DNA of 64,000 nucleotides, taken from contig CACBHZ010000001.1 of assembly GCA_902539195.1 (NCBI GenBank), forward strand, positions 38,655 to 102,654, given 5' to 3'. The position numbers and the translations under genes were made by a program. Of this stretch, positions 16,290-23,874 are shown piece after piece (the first letter of the stretch is position 1; each line of letters begins with the position of its first letter). Below the pieces are notes generated by a model. It made no database searches. It was not told the DNA's origin and saw only the letters and a program-made list of their open reading frames with translations. Source of the stretch: an uncultured Pelagibacteraceae bacterium. Lineage in GTDB: Bacteria > Pseudomonadota > Alphaproteobacteria > Pelagibacterales > Pelagibacteraceae.

Positions 16290-17459
16290 ATGAAAAAAAA
16301 GAAAAAAAAAACTAAAAAAAAAAGTCTAAAAATAAAAGTTAAAAAATCAAAAAAAAAAATCAAATCAAAATTAAAAAAAAAAAGATCCAAATTAAAGAGA
16401 AAAATAACAAAAAGATCAAATCAAAAAAAAAAAGTTAAATCAAAGACAAGTACTGAAAAGGGTATTATTTCAAGAACAGTCAGACTTGAGGAAGATTTAA
16501 AAAATAAGTTTTCTTTCAAATTTAGTTTTAATTTACTGGCGATTGATAAATTAATACAAAAATTTTTTCAAATTATTGAATTAAGATTAATTCGTTTTAA
16601 AGAGATAAGAGCTGAGGAAAAAAGACAAATTAAACTAGAGAAAATTGAGCAAGCAGAAAAAGAAAAAATTGAAATTGAAAAACAGAAGAAAGTAGATGAA
16701 GCTGCCTTTCTAAAAGAAAAAGAAATTCAGCTAAAACAAGAACAAAAATTAGAAAGAGAAAGAGCAAAAGATATAAAATTATTTTTAAGAAAAGAACAGG
16801 CCATATTAAGAAAAGAGCAGGCGGAGAGACAAAAGAAATTTTTGCAAGAATTAAAATTAGAAAAACAAATAGAAAAGTTTAGAATAAGAGAGGTAAAAGA
16901 ATTAGAACAACTTGAAAAATTAGCTTTAAGAGAAAAGAGAGAGGATTATTCAGGATTACAAGAGCGTATTGAAAAATTAAAATTAAAATATCAACAAATA
17001 AGAGATCAGAAAATAAGAGAACGAGTTGAAGCGTTAGGTGTAGAAACACAAGAAGGAGACGATAGAGCAAAATTACTTCAAAGAGAAAGGGAGTATACTT
17101 TAGCTAGGCAAAAAATTGAGTTTGCACTTGAAAGTTTTTATAGAAGTGCGAATAGTTTAGTTTTTCAACTTAACAAAAGATATATAACTAAACATATGTC
17201 TATCTTGAGATGCATAGACAGAAGATTCGAAACTGGAGAGATATTTATAAAATGGGATGAGACAATTGATGATGAGTGGTTAATACTAATTTATATTAAA
17301 AATAATTCTCCAGATGAAGGTATAGTAATTGAAGATAAAACAAATGAAGAAAAAAATATTTCACATGAATTTAAACCAAGTGAAATTTTTAAAGCCTCAG
17401 ATTTAATGGTAGATTCATTAACCCAGCTGATTGCAAAAAAAAGATCTAAGAATAATTAA
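16290..17459 (+). CDS. lysine-rich coiled-coil protein of unknown function
   Basis: I do not recognise this 389-residue protein. It has three parts. Residues 1-57 hold about 30 lysines and several arginines in SK/KKK repeats, like a histone-H1-type tail. Residues 95-275 are a long charged helix rich in E, K, R and Q with heptad-like leucines and isoleucines, probably coiled coil. A compact C-terminal region (about 275-385) contains FYRSANSLVFQLNKRYITKH and GEIFIKWDETIDDEWLILIYI and looks globular. There is no signal peptide or membrane segment, so it is cytoplasmic. DNA or RNA binding by the tail is plausible but inferred. It starts 29 bases after the CFA-type gene and shares its stop with a convergent gene through TTAA. 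Confidence 0.75.
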   Translation: MKKKKKKTKKKSLKIKVKKSKKKIKSKLKKKRSKLKRKITKRSNQKKKVKSKTSTEKGIISRTVRLEEDLKNKFSFKFSFNLLAIDKLIQKFFQIIELRLIRFKEIRAEEKRQIKLEKIEQAEKEKIEIEKQKKVDEAAFLKEKEIQLKQEQKLERERAKDIKLFLRKEQAILRKEQAERQKKFLQELKLEKQIEKFRIREVKELEQLEKLALREKREDYSGLQERIEKLKLKYQQIRDQKIRERVEALGVETQEGDDRAKLLQREREYTLARQKIEFALESFYRSANSLVFQLNKRYITKHMSILRCIDRRFETGEIFIKWDETIDDEWLILIYIKNNSPDEGIVIEDKTNEEKNISHEFKPSEIFKASDLMVDSLTQLIAKKRSKNN

Positions 17460-18004
17460 ATTTGTTGGTCTTTGATAATTTTTTCTATTAACTTTATATT
17501 CTTTCCACTTTTGATTAATGGATAAATAGATTTTGCTTTTCTCAAGTCATCAACTGCTTTTTCATATTCCTTTAAGCTTAAGTATATTTGCGCTCGCCCG
17601 GATAATGCTCCAAAATGTCTTGGCTCTAGATCTAAAACTTTTTCAATATCATCTAACGATTTCTCATAATCCCCCAATATAAATAGTAATGTTGCTCTCT
17701 TATTCCAACCCTCCGCCCATTTTGGGTCCTCATTAATTACGTCTGTAAATAGTTTTAATGCCATTCTATACTGCTGATGATACATGGAATAAGTTCCGTT
17801 CTCTAATTTGTTCGTCAGATAATCATTCTTTGGGTGTCTTATCCATTTATTCCAAATTTGATCCTCTAGCTTTTCTGCTTGTTGTAAATTTTTTGCATTA
17901 AGCAATTCTTTAAATAATATATTTAAATCGTCTGAATACACATTATTTGTACTTACAAATAAAAATATAATTATAAAACTTATATGTTTTTTAATCACTG
18001 ACAT
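17456..18004 (-). CDS. exported TPR protein
   Basis: The 182-residue protein starts with a signal peptide (HISFIIIFLFVSTNNVYSD, cut after about residue 24). Three tetratricopeptide-type helix pairs follow: ALKLFTDVINEDPKWAEGWNKRA, FILGDYEKSLDDIEKVLDLEP and YLSLKEYEKAVDDLRKAKSIYP. TPR arrays mediate protein-protein contacts; here they would act in the periplasm. Its ATG lies inside the end of the regulator gene upstream (14-base overlap), so the two are co-transcribed. That may mean the TPR protein is made under the same control as the regulator, but no functional link is evident. Confidence 0.83.
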   Translation of the reverse strand: MSVIKKHISFIIIFLFVSTNNVYSDDLNILFKELLNAKNLQQAEKLEDQIWNKWIRHPKNDYLTNKLENGTYSMYHQQYRMALKLFTDVINEDPKWAEGWNKRATLLFILGDYEKSLDDIEKVLDLEPRHFGALSGRAQIYLSLKEYEKAVDDLRKAKSIYPLIKSGKNIKLIEKIIKDQQI

Positions 18005-19415
18005 ATACAGATACTCCTCTAGAATTAATGTCTACATCAAATTTTTTATGCAATGGTGGAAAAGCTCTTTGAGAGCAATCCAGTCTATCACAAGTTCTAC
18101 ATGAAACCCCTACAGGTATCTCTGATTTTTTATCATTCAAATCTAAGTTTTCCGTATAAACAAAATCTCTTGCATATTTGGCTTCACATCCAAGTCCAAT
18201 AGATAACATACTTTTTTTTTGTCCATATCTTCCTATACCTTTTTCAACAGTTCTTGCTATACATACATACTTTTCACCATTAGTCATTTTACTTACTGCA
18301 GCCTGTATAACACCAGGTCTAGAAAAAGCAGAATATACATTCCATCGAGGACAAGCACCACCATAACGTGGTATTTCTATACCTGACAATGAAAATCTTT
18401 TTGAAATATTACCAGCGACATCAACTCTCAAAAAATGAAATGGAACCCCAGGTAATTTTGGATCATTCAAACATGTTACTCTATGTGTGACTTGTTCGAA
18501 TGAAGTTGCAAAAGTATTTTGCAATAACTCTAAATCATATTTAAGTTTTTTACATTCAGAATGAAATAATTTGTAGGGCATTAAAATTGCTGCACCACAA
18601 TAATTTAATAAAGCAACTTTTGTTAATTTTTTCGATTCTTCATTTGGATAATTAAAAGTATCAAGATAAGAATTTATTATATCACTAGCCCCCTCTTGTA
18701 CAATTTGAGCTGCAGCATGTAATTTCTTTGTTTCCAAAGACAAATAATCAGACAATAGCAACTTTCTATTTTTGTTATCATAAATTTTTGAAAAAGGTTT
18801 TCCTTCCTCAGGAATTATATCTTGTACTTCAATTTTATACTCTGATTTTAAATAATCACATAAAGCAATATATCTTGTTCTATTATTTTGTTTTATTTGT
18901 TCAAAGATTTGATTTGCAAATTCCTCTAGTTTTGGAAAAAAATTTCTGTTTTCTTGCAAAAAATCTGAAATTACCTCTCCAGGAAATGAGTTTTTTCTAT
19001 TATCTACAATTTTTCCTGAAAGTTTTTCAATTTTGTTAACCAATTCATGATCTTTTTTTTTCAAAATGTCTCCTAATCTTATTAGAGCTTTACCAATTTT
19101 TGGATTACTATTTGCTAGATCTTTAACTTCTGGACCAACTATATCCAAATCTTCAAAAAGTTGATCATCTAGTAATTCTGAAATTGTGTTGACCATATTG
19201 ATATCTGATTTATTTGTTAGATCGCTAATGTTGATGCTTAACTCCTCACAAATTTTTAAAAGTAATTCCCCGTCAATTTTTCTTTTACCTCCCTCGATTA
19301 AAGCTAAATAACTTGGTGAAATGTTAAGTTGTGAGGCTAGTTTGTTTGCCTGCATACCTAGCTGTCTTCTAAAAGCTTTTATTTTTGGACCAAGGTTTAA
19401 TTCTAGTTGACTCAT
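17991..19415 (-). CDS. XRE-family regulator with IrrE-like and C-terminal Cys domains (RamB/ScfR type)
   Basis: The 474-residue protein begins with an XRE helix-turn-helix (about 8-61, with SQLNISPSYLALIEGGKR as recognition region). The middle is an IrrE/ImmA-like domain whose HExxH site is degenerate (KLHAAAQIV). The C-terminal domain contains GACPRWNVY and the cysteine cluster CRTCDRLDCSQRAFPP. This architecture is that of RamB, PrpR and ScfR, acyl-CoA-responsive regulators of glyoxylate, propionate and acetate metabolism. It is divergent from isocitrate lyase, and repeated TTTGTAAA/TTTACA sites lie between them, the first only 7 bases from its own ATG, so it probably represses or activates aceA and controls itself. 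The effector is not visible. Confidence 0.88.
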   Translation of the reverse strand: MSQLELNLGPKIKAFRRQLGMQANKLASQLNISPSYLALIEGGKRKIDGELLLKICEELSINISDLTNKSDINMVNTISELLDDQLFEDLDIVGPEVKDLANSNPKIGKALIRLGDILKKKDHELVNKIEKLSGKIVDNRKNSFPGEVISDFLQENRNFFPKLEEFANQIFEQIKQNNRTRYIALCDYLKSEYKIEVQDIIPEEGKPFSKIYDNKNRKLLLSDYLSLETKKLHAAAQIVQEGASDIINSYLDTFNYPNEESKKLTKVALLNYCGAAILMPYKLFHSECKKLKYDLELLQNTFATSFEQVTHRVTCLNDPKLPGVPFHFLRVDVAGNISKRFSLSGIEIPRYGGACPRWNVYSAFSRPGVIQAAVSKMTNGEKYVCIARTVEKGIGRYGQKKSMLSIGLGCEAKYARDFVYTENLDLNDKKSEIPVGVSCRTCDRLDCSQRAFPPLHKKFDVDINSRGVSVYVSD

Positions 19416-19421
19416 TTACTA

Positions 19422-19452
19422 TTTGTAAACTTTGTAAATTATTATTTACAAA
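19422..19452. promoter_or_regulatory. operator module 1 (TTTGTAAA pair plus inverted TTTACAAA)
   Basis: TTTGTAAA occurs at 19422-19429 and 19431-19438, a 9-base repeat, followed by the inverted copy TTTACAAA at 19445-19452. It covers the region immediately upstream of the regulator start. The same arrangement recurs at 19495-19527, and a lone TTTACATG sits at 19465-19472. RamB is known to bind TTTGCAAA-like half-sites, and these differ by one base. Confidence 0.72.
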
Positions 19453-19494
19453 AAATTTATTGCATTTACATGATTTTTAGCATTTTTTGTGGAT

Positions 19495-19527
19495 TTTGTA
19501 AATATTGTAAATTATAAAGTTTACATG
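19495..19527. promoter_or_regulatory. operator module 2 (second copy of the same arrangement)
   Basis: TTTGTAAA (19495-19502) and ATTGTAAA (19504-19511) are again 9 bases apart and are followed by TTTACATG (19520-19527). GTAAATTAT is common to both modules. This copy lies on the aceA side and contains a TATAAA box, so binding here should affect transcription toward isocitrate lyase directly. Confidence 0.7.
19513..19518 (+). promoter_or_regulatory. candidate -10 box of the aceA transcript
   Basis: TATAAA lies within operator module 2. No good -35 is seen at 17 bases, as might be expected for an activated promoter. A start about 7 bases downstream would put the transcript's 5' end at or next to ATG 19525, leaving the small ORF leaderless. 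Confidence 0.35.
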
Positions 19528-19686
19528 GACAAAAATACTATAAAAAACATTGAAACTAGTTCTCAAACTACAAATCACCAAGAGCACCAAGAGCATAGAA
19601 GCAGAGGGGTTTATTTAAGAGATGACCACTGCGATTGGGGATCAAGTGGAATGAATGAGTTTACAGAAGAATATAACGAAAAGTAA
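19525..19686 (+). CDS. small ORF upstream of isocitrate lyase, unknown
   Basis: This open frame of 53 codons opens at ATG 19525 (a GTG at 19489 extends it by 12 codons). The product is hydrophilic and histidine-rich in the middle (NHQEHQEHRSRGVYL) with RDDHCDWGSSGMNEF near the end. It has no signal peptide or membrane segment. It ends 27 bases before aceA and would be co-transcribed with it. Its start lies within the operator and it has no ribosome binding site, so it may be a leaderless gene, a leader peptide, or untranslated 5' region. Its codon use does not look random, which tilts me toward a real peptide. I know no family for it. Confidence 0.5.
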   Translation: MDKNTIKNIETSSQTTNHQEHQEHRSRGVYLRDDHCDWGSSGMNEFTEEYNEK

Positions 19687-19713
19687 AAAAAATTAGTTTT
19701 CAAAGGAGGAATA

Positions 19714-20988
19714 ATGTCAGCCGAGAAAATCTCGTACGAGTTGAAAAGATTTGCAGGAATACAAAGGGATTATAAGCCAGAAGAAGTAGAAAGGTTAAGA
19801 GGATCCATTAAAATTGAGTATTCAATGTGTAAACAGCAATCCCAAAAGCTCTGGAGATTGTTAAATACAGAGCCATATGTAAACACACTTGGGTCTTTGT
19901 CGGGAAATCAAGCCGTTCAACATGCAAAAGCAGGTTTAAAAGCGATCTATTTAAGTGGTTGGCAAGTTGCAGCAGACGCAAACAGTGCTGGTGAAATGTA
20001 TCCTGATCAATCTTTATATCCTTACGACAGCGCACCTAAATTAGTTGAGTCTATGAATAATTCTTTAATTAGAGCTGATCAAATTCAGCATATGGAAATA
20101 GCAGATGGAGATATGAAAAGCAGTGAAAGAACTGATTACATGTTGCCAATTATTGCAGATGGCGAAGCAGGATTTGGTGGGCCATTAAATGTATTTGAGC
20201 TAACAAAAAAATTTATAAAAGCCGGCGCAGCCGGAGTTCATTTTGAAGACCAACTAGCTAGTGAAAAAAAATGTGGACATATGGGTGGTAAGGTACTTGT
20301 TCCTACTGGAACCATGGTCCGAAATCTAAAAGCAGCAAGATTGGCAGCTGATATTGCCGACGTTCCTCTCATTATCCTTGCAAGAACAGATGCCAACGCT
20401 GCAAAACTAATAACAAACGATTTTGATGAAAATGACAAACAGTTTTTAACAGGAGAAAGATCACCTGAAGGCTTTTATTATGTAAAAGATGGTATTGATC
20501 AAGCAATCTCGAGAGGGTTAGCTTATGCACCTTACGCGGATTTAATATGGTGTGAAACTGCAACACCTAATTTAGAAGAAGCAAAAAAGTTTGCTGATGC
20601 AATACATGCAAAATTTCCTGGCAAAATGTTAGCTTATAATTGCTCTCCATCATTTAATTGGAAGAAACATTTATCTGATGGTGAGATAGCAACATTTCAA
20701 AATAAAATTGGAATGATGGGATATAAATTTCAATTTATAACTTTAGCAGGTTTCCATACTCAAAATATTGCTATTTTCGAGCTTGCAGAAAAATACAAAA
20801 AAGAAGGTATGACTGCTTACTCTAGAATACAACAAAATGAATTTGCTAGAGAAAAAGATGGATATACCAGTGTTAAACATCAAAGAGAAGTTGGTACTTC
20901 TTATTTTGATGCAGTTTCCAATACAATAAGTTCTGGAAAGAGCTCCACAACAGCAATGGAAGGCTCAACCGAATCTGAGCAATTTTAA
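19714..20988 (+). CDS. aceA: isocitrate lyase
   Basis: Isocitrate lyase splits isocitrate to succinate and glyoxylate, the first step of the glyoxylate shunt. The 424-residue protein has the catalytic [14 protein letters not shown] motif (Cys about 187), the barrel segment [19 protein letters not shown], the Mg-site HFEDQL just before it, and LIWCETATP further on. The length is that of the E. coli-type enzyme. A strong AAAGGAGG ribosome binding site precedes ATG 19714. It lies divergent from a RamB/ScfR-type regulator with repeated operator sites between, so expression is probably acetate- or acyl-CoA-responsive. No malate synthase gene is in the window. It shares its TTAA stop with the convergent djlA. 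Confidence 0.97.
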   Translation: MSAEKISYELKRFAGIQRDYKPEEVERLRGSIKIEYSMCKQQSQKLWRLLNTEPYVNTLGSLSGNQAVQHAKAGLKAIYLSGWQVAADANSAGEMYPDQSLYPYDSAPKLVESMNNSLIRADQIQHMEIADGDMKSSERTDYMLPIIADGEAGFGGPLNVFELTKKFIKAGAAGVHFEDQLASEKKCGHMGGKVLVPTGTMVRNLKAARLAADIADVPLIILARTDANAAKLITNDFDENDKQFLTGERSPEGFYYVKDGIDQAISRGLAYAPYADLIWCETATPNLEEAKKFADAIHAKFPGKMLAYNCSPSFNWKKHLSDGEIATFQNKIGMMGYKFQFITLAGFHTQNIAIFELAEKYKKEGMTAYSRIQQNEFAREKDGYTSVKHQREVGTSYFDAVSNTISSGKSSTTAMEGSTESEQF

Positions 20989-21704
20989 TTACTCTTTAAC
21001 TTTTGGATTTGATCCCAGGCTGAATTAATAGCTCTCATTTTCTTTTTACTTTCCTCAATAACTTCCTGAGGAACTCCTTTACTTAGAAGTAAATCAGGAT
21101 GATGTTCTTTACTTAATTTTAAATATCTTTTTCTAATATCTGTAAGATTGTCATCGGGTTTGCTCTCTAATACCACATATGGATTGAGTTTATCTGATGA
21201 TTTCCTACCCTCAACTATTCCATTGAACTGGGCATCACTAAGACCAAATAATTGGGAAACATGTTGTATCATTCTAAATTCTTGATCACTTATATTTCCA
21301 TCAGCTTCTGCAATATAAAATAATATATTAATGACTTCTTCCAACACATTTATATTTCCTTGATAGATCTGAGCTATTTGTTTTGCATATGGTTCGTAAC
21401 CAGTGCTTTCTTCTTTAGCTTTATTAAAAATTTTTCCAACTTGATCTAATTCATGTTCTGGAATTTTGAGTTTATCTTTTACCGCTATTAATTCCTCTCT
21501 ACTAACCTGACCGTCTGCTTTACTCAGTTTGGCCGATAAAACTATAAGAGCTAATGCAAAAACTTGTTGAGGTTGTGCAAAAGATTTAAATGATGATCTT
21601 GATCTTGATACTTTTCCACCAATTAAGGAACCTAATAGCATTCCAAACGGTCCTCCTAAAGAAAAACCGATCATCCCACCAATTAAACTTCCCCAGATAG
21701 ACAT
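20985..21704 (-). CDS. djlA: DjlA-type membrane co-chaperone (TerB plus J domain)
   Basis: The 239-residue protein has a glycine-rich hydrophobic N terminus ([20 protein letters not shown]), a TerB-like acidic helical domain (about 45-150, with [12 protein letters not shown] and [13 protein letters not shown] metal-binding-like repeats), and a C-terminal J domain with [10 protein letters not shown]. This order defines DjlA, a membrane-attached DnaK co-chaperone. The insertion between HPD and the last helix ([11 protein letters not shown]) is also typical. It is one of two membrane-type J-domain proteins in the window; the other is at 12680-13189. Its stop overlaps the aceA stop through TTAA. 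Confidence 0.88.
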   Translation of the reverse strand: MSIWGSLIGGMIGFSLGGPFGMLLGSLIGGKVSRSRSSFKSFAQPQQVFALALIVLSAKLSKADGQVSREELIAVKDKLKIPEHELDQVGKIFNKAKEESTGYEPYAKQIAQIYQGNINVLEEVINILFYIAEADGNISDQEFRMIQHVSQLFGLSDAQFNGIVEGRKSSDKLNPYVVLESKPDDNLTDIRKRYLKLSKEHHPDLLLSKGVPQEVIEESKKKMRAINSAWDQIQKLKSN

Positions 21705-21736
21705 ATAAAAAAAATTTAATATAATTTAATATATTT

Positions 21737-22030
21737 ATGTTCTCAACTTTTTTAGCTTTAACATTTTTATTTTTAATGTTTATGTGGTCATTGGCTTGGG
21801 TAAATTATTATAATAAACTAGATAAAAGATTTGGTTCGTCTTTATGGAGATGGAGTTATGATTATCCAGTGCCAGGCGATAGAGACATTTCTTTTCTTGA
21901 TGATAAAAAATTTGTCATTTTAAGAAGAAAGAGAAATAGAGCAGTTACAGTTATGTATTTTATTTTATTTTTCTCTTTTTTTATATTTTTATCTTTTGTA
22001 ACCCAGATTTTATACGCTATTCAAAATTAG
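21737..22030 (+). CDS. small membrane protein, unknown
   Basis: I do not recognise this 97-residue protein. It has two hydrophobic segments, residues 1-22 (FLALTFLFLMFMWSLAWV) and about 72-94 (VMYFILFFSFFIFLSFV), separated by a polar middle containing LDKRFGSSLWRWSYDYPVPGDRD and a basic RRKRNR stretch. Both termini are probably on the same side with the polar part in the other compartment. It is divergent from djlA with 32 bases between and shares its final TTAG with the stop of the convergent DCC-family gene. Confidence 0.65.
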   Translation: MFSTFLALTFLFLMFMWSLAWVNYYNKLDKRFGSSLWRWSYDYPVPGDRDISFLDDKKFVILRRKRNRAVTVMYFILFFSFFIFLSFVTQILYAIQN

Positions 22031-22371
22031 TTTAGTTGGTGTCTATTTTTTATATATAAAAAGAACGCTACAATTTCATATCCAACATAAAATAATTGGT
22101 AAATTACTGGGAGTTTAAAAAATTTATAAAGAAACTTGTATTTTGGAATATTTTTCCAAATAAGTAAAAAAGCATCAATACCCACATAGATTTTTCCATC
22201 TTGTTCTACATGAAGTCGTCTTAGAAGCTCTTTATCAGTTTTTTTTGTTTCTAATTCAGCTTTTTTATTTTTAGTTATGTCTATCCAATTCAAATTTTCT
22301 ATGTTTTCTTTTTTATAAATATTAATTTCTGCTCTGCAGATTTTGCATGAATTGTTAAAAAAAACCTTCAT
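22027..22371 (-). CDS. DCC-family thiol-disulfide oxidoreductase-like protein (DUF393)
   Basis: The 114-residue protein shows the family's N-terminal motif, VFFNNSCKIC, with the CxxC pair at about residues 8-11, then WIDITKNK and LRRLHVEQDGKIYVGIDAFLLIW, all DUF393 features. DCC proteins have a thioredoxin-like fold; their partners are not established. A hydrophobic C-terminal stretch (about 85-110) may attach it to the membrane. It lies alone, convergent with the preceding small membrane gene. Confidence 0.85.
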   Translation of the reverse strand: MKVFFNNSCKICRAEINIYKKENIENLNWIDITKNKKAELETKKTDKELLRRLHVEQDGKIYVGIDAFLLIWKNIPKYKFLYKFFKLPVIYQLFYVGYEIVAFFLYIKNRHQLN

Positions 22372-22456
22372 AATTAAACTATATTTGAATATTTTATTTT
22401 TACAAATGTGCCAAATAAGCAGTTGATATATTAATAATCACTACTACATTCTTCAG

Positions 22457-23869
22457 ATGTCAAATTTCTTTAAAGAAACAGATATAGATACATCACAAGC
22501 TGAAGCAATTGTTACCGAGACCTTAAAAAATTGTGATGACGGTGAATTATATTTAGAAAATCATAAATCTGAGTCTATTGTTTTAGATGATAATAAAATT
22601 AAGAGTTCAACTTATAATTCTGATCAAGGATATGGCTTCAGAGCTGTGACAGGAGAGGTTGTTGCCTACTCTCATTCTAATGATATTTCAAAGGAATCAT
22701 TAAGAAAATCAAGTGATAATTTAAAAGATACTTTAAAGTCAAAAAAAGGAACCTATAATCATGAAATTCCTAAAACTAACAGCAAATATTACGAAAATAT
22801 TAATCCTATTGAAAGCAAGACTTTCGACTCAAAGATAGATTTGCTGAACAATGTTAATAATTATTTAAGGTCAAAAGGCTCAATTGTAAATCAAGTAACT
22901 GCAAATTTTTTAGGTGAACATAAATCAATAGAAATTATTCGTTCTGATAATCAAGTTTTGAAAGATGATAGACCACTAGTCAGATTCAACGTTTCTGTCG
23001 TATTAGAGAAAGATGGAAAAAAAGAAACAGGTGTTTATGGAGTTGGAGGAAGACAAAGTTATGATGATTATCTAAAAGATGGAAGCTGGAAAGATGTTTG
23101 TGATGAAGCTTTTAGAATCGCCAATGTCAATTTAGAGAGTAAACCAGCGCCAGCAGGAGAAATGAAGGTTGTTTTAGGTCCTGGATGGCCAGCAATTTTA
23201 ATTCACGAAGCAATTGGACATGGTCTCGAGGGAGATTTTAATAGAAAAAAAACTTCAGCTTTTCATAATTTAATGGGGCAGCAAGTAGCTAGCGAAGGAG
23301 TTACGATTGTAGATGACGGCACCTTACATCAAAGAAGAGGAAGTTTAACGATAGATGATGAAGGAACGCCTACTGAAAATACAGTTTTAATAGAAAATGG
23401 AATTTTAAAAAACTATATGCAAGACCGTTTAAACGCTCGTTTGATGGGAACCAAGTCAACAGGAAGCGGAAGAAGAGAAAGTTATAAACACGTGGTTTTG
23501 CCAAGAATGAGAAATACAATGATGCTGTCAGGTAAATATTCGCAAGATGAAATGATAAGTTCAGTTGACAAAGGTATTTTCGCTGTAAGTTTTGGAGGAG
23601 GACAAGTAGACATAACTTCAGGAAAATTTGTTTTTAATTGCACAGAAGCATACGAAATTAATAATGGTAAGATTGGATCACCAATTAAAGGTGCTACATT
23701 AATTGGAGATGGACCATCAATTTTAAAAGAAGTTTCATTAGTGGGTAATGATATGAAATTAGATCCAGGTATTGGAACATGTGGGAAAGCTGGACAGGGT
23801 GTTCCAGTAGGAGTAGCTCAGCCATCAATTCTTATAAATAAGATGACTGTTGGTGGAACAAAACTTTAA
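22457..23869 (+). CDS. tldD: metalloprotease TldD
   Basis: The 470-residue protein carries the active HEAIGHGLEGD motif (zinc histidines about 250 and 254 with the glutamate between), preceded by VVLGPGWPAILI. Downstream it has the conserved GTKSTGSGRRESY and C-terminal GTCGKAGQGVPVGVAQPS segments. TldD forms a heterodimer with TldE/PmbA that digests unfolded peptides and matures small peptide products such as microcin B17 in E. coli. The partner gene follows after 5 bases, so subunits are made together. No substrate peptide gene is evident nearby. Confidence 0.96.
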   Translation: MSNFFKETDIDTSQAEAIVTETLKNCDDGELYLENHKSESIVLDDNKIKSSTYNSDQGYGFRAVTGEVVAYSHSNDISKESLRKSSDNLKDTLKSKKGTYNHEIPKTNSKYYENINPIESKTFDSKIDLLNNVNNYLRSKGSIVNQVTANFLGEHKSIEIIRSDNQVLKDDRPLVRFNVSVVLEKDGKKETGVYGVGGRQSYDDYLKDGSWKDVCDEAFRIANVNLESKPAPAGEMKVVLGPGWPAILIHEAIGHGLEGDFNRKKTSAFHNLMGQQVASEGVTIVDDGTLHQRRGSLTIDDEGTPTENTVLIENGILKNYMQDRLNARLMGTKSTGSGRRESYKHVVLPRMRNTMMLSGKYSQDEMISSVDKGIFAVSFGGGQVDITSGKFVFNCTEAYEINNGKIGSPIKGATLIGDGPSILKEVSLVGNDMKLDPGIGTCGKAGQGVPVGVAQPSILINKMTVGGTKL

Positions 23870-23874
23870 TCTAA

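Noticed and set aside
18728..19039. Plus-strand open frame of 103 codons inside the regulator gene
   Set aside because: It is antisense to a clear XRE/IrrE-type gene; the Phe/Leu-rich translation is what the reverse of Lys/Glu codons gives.
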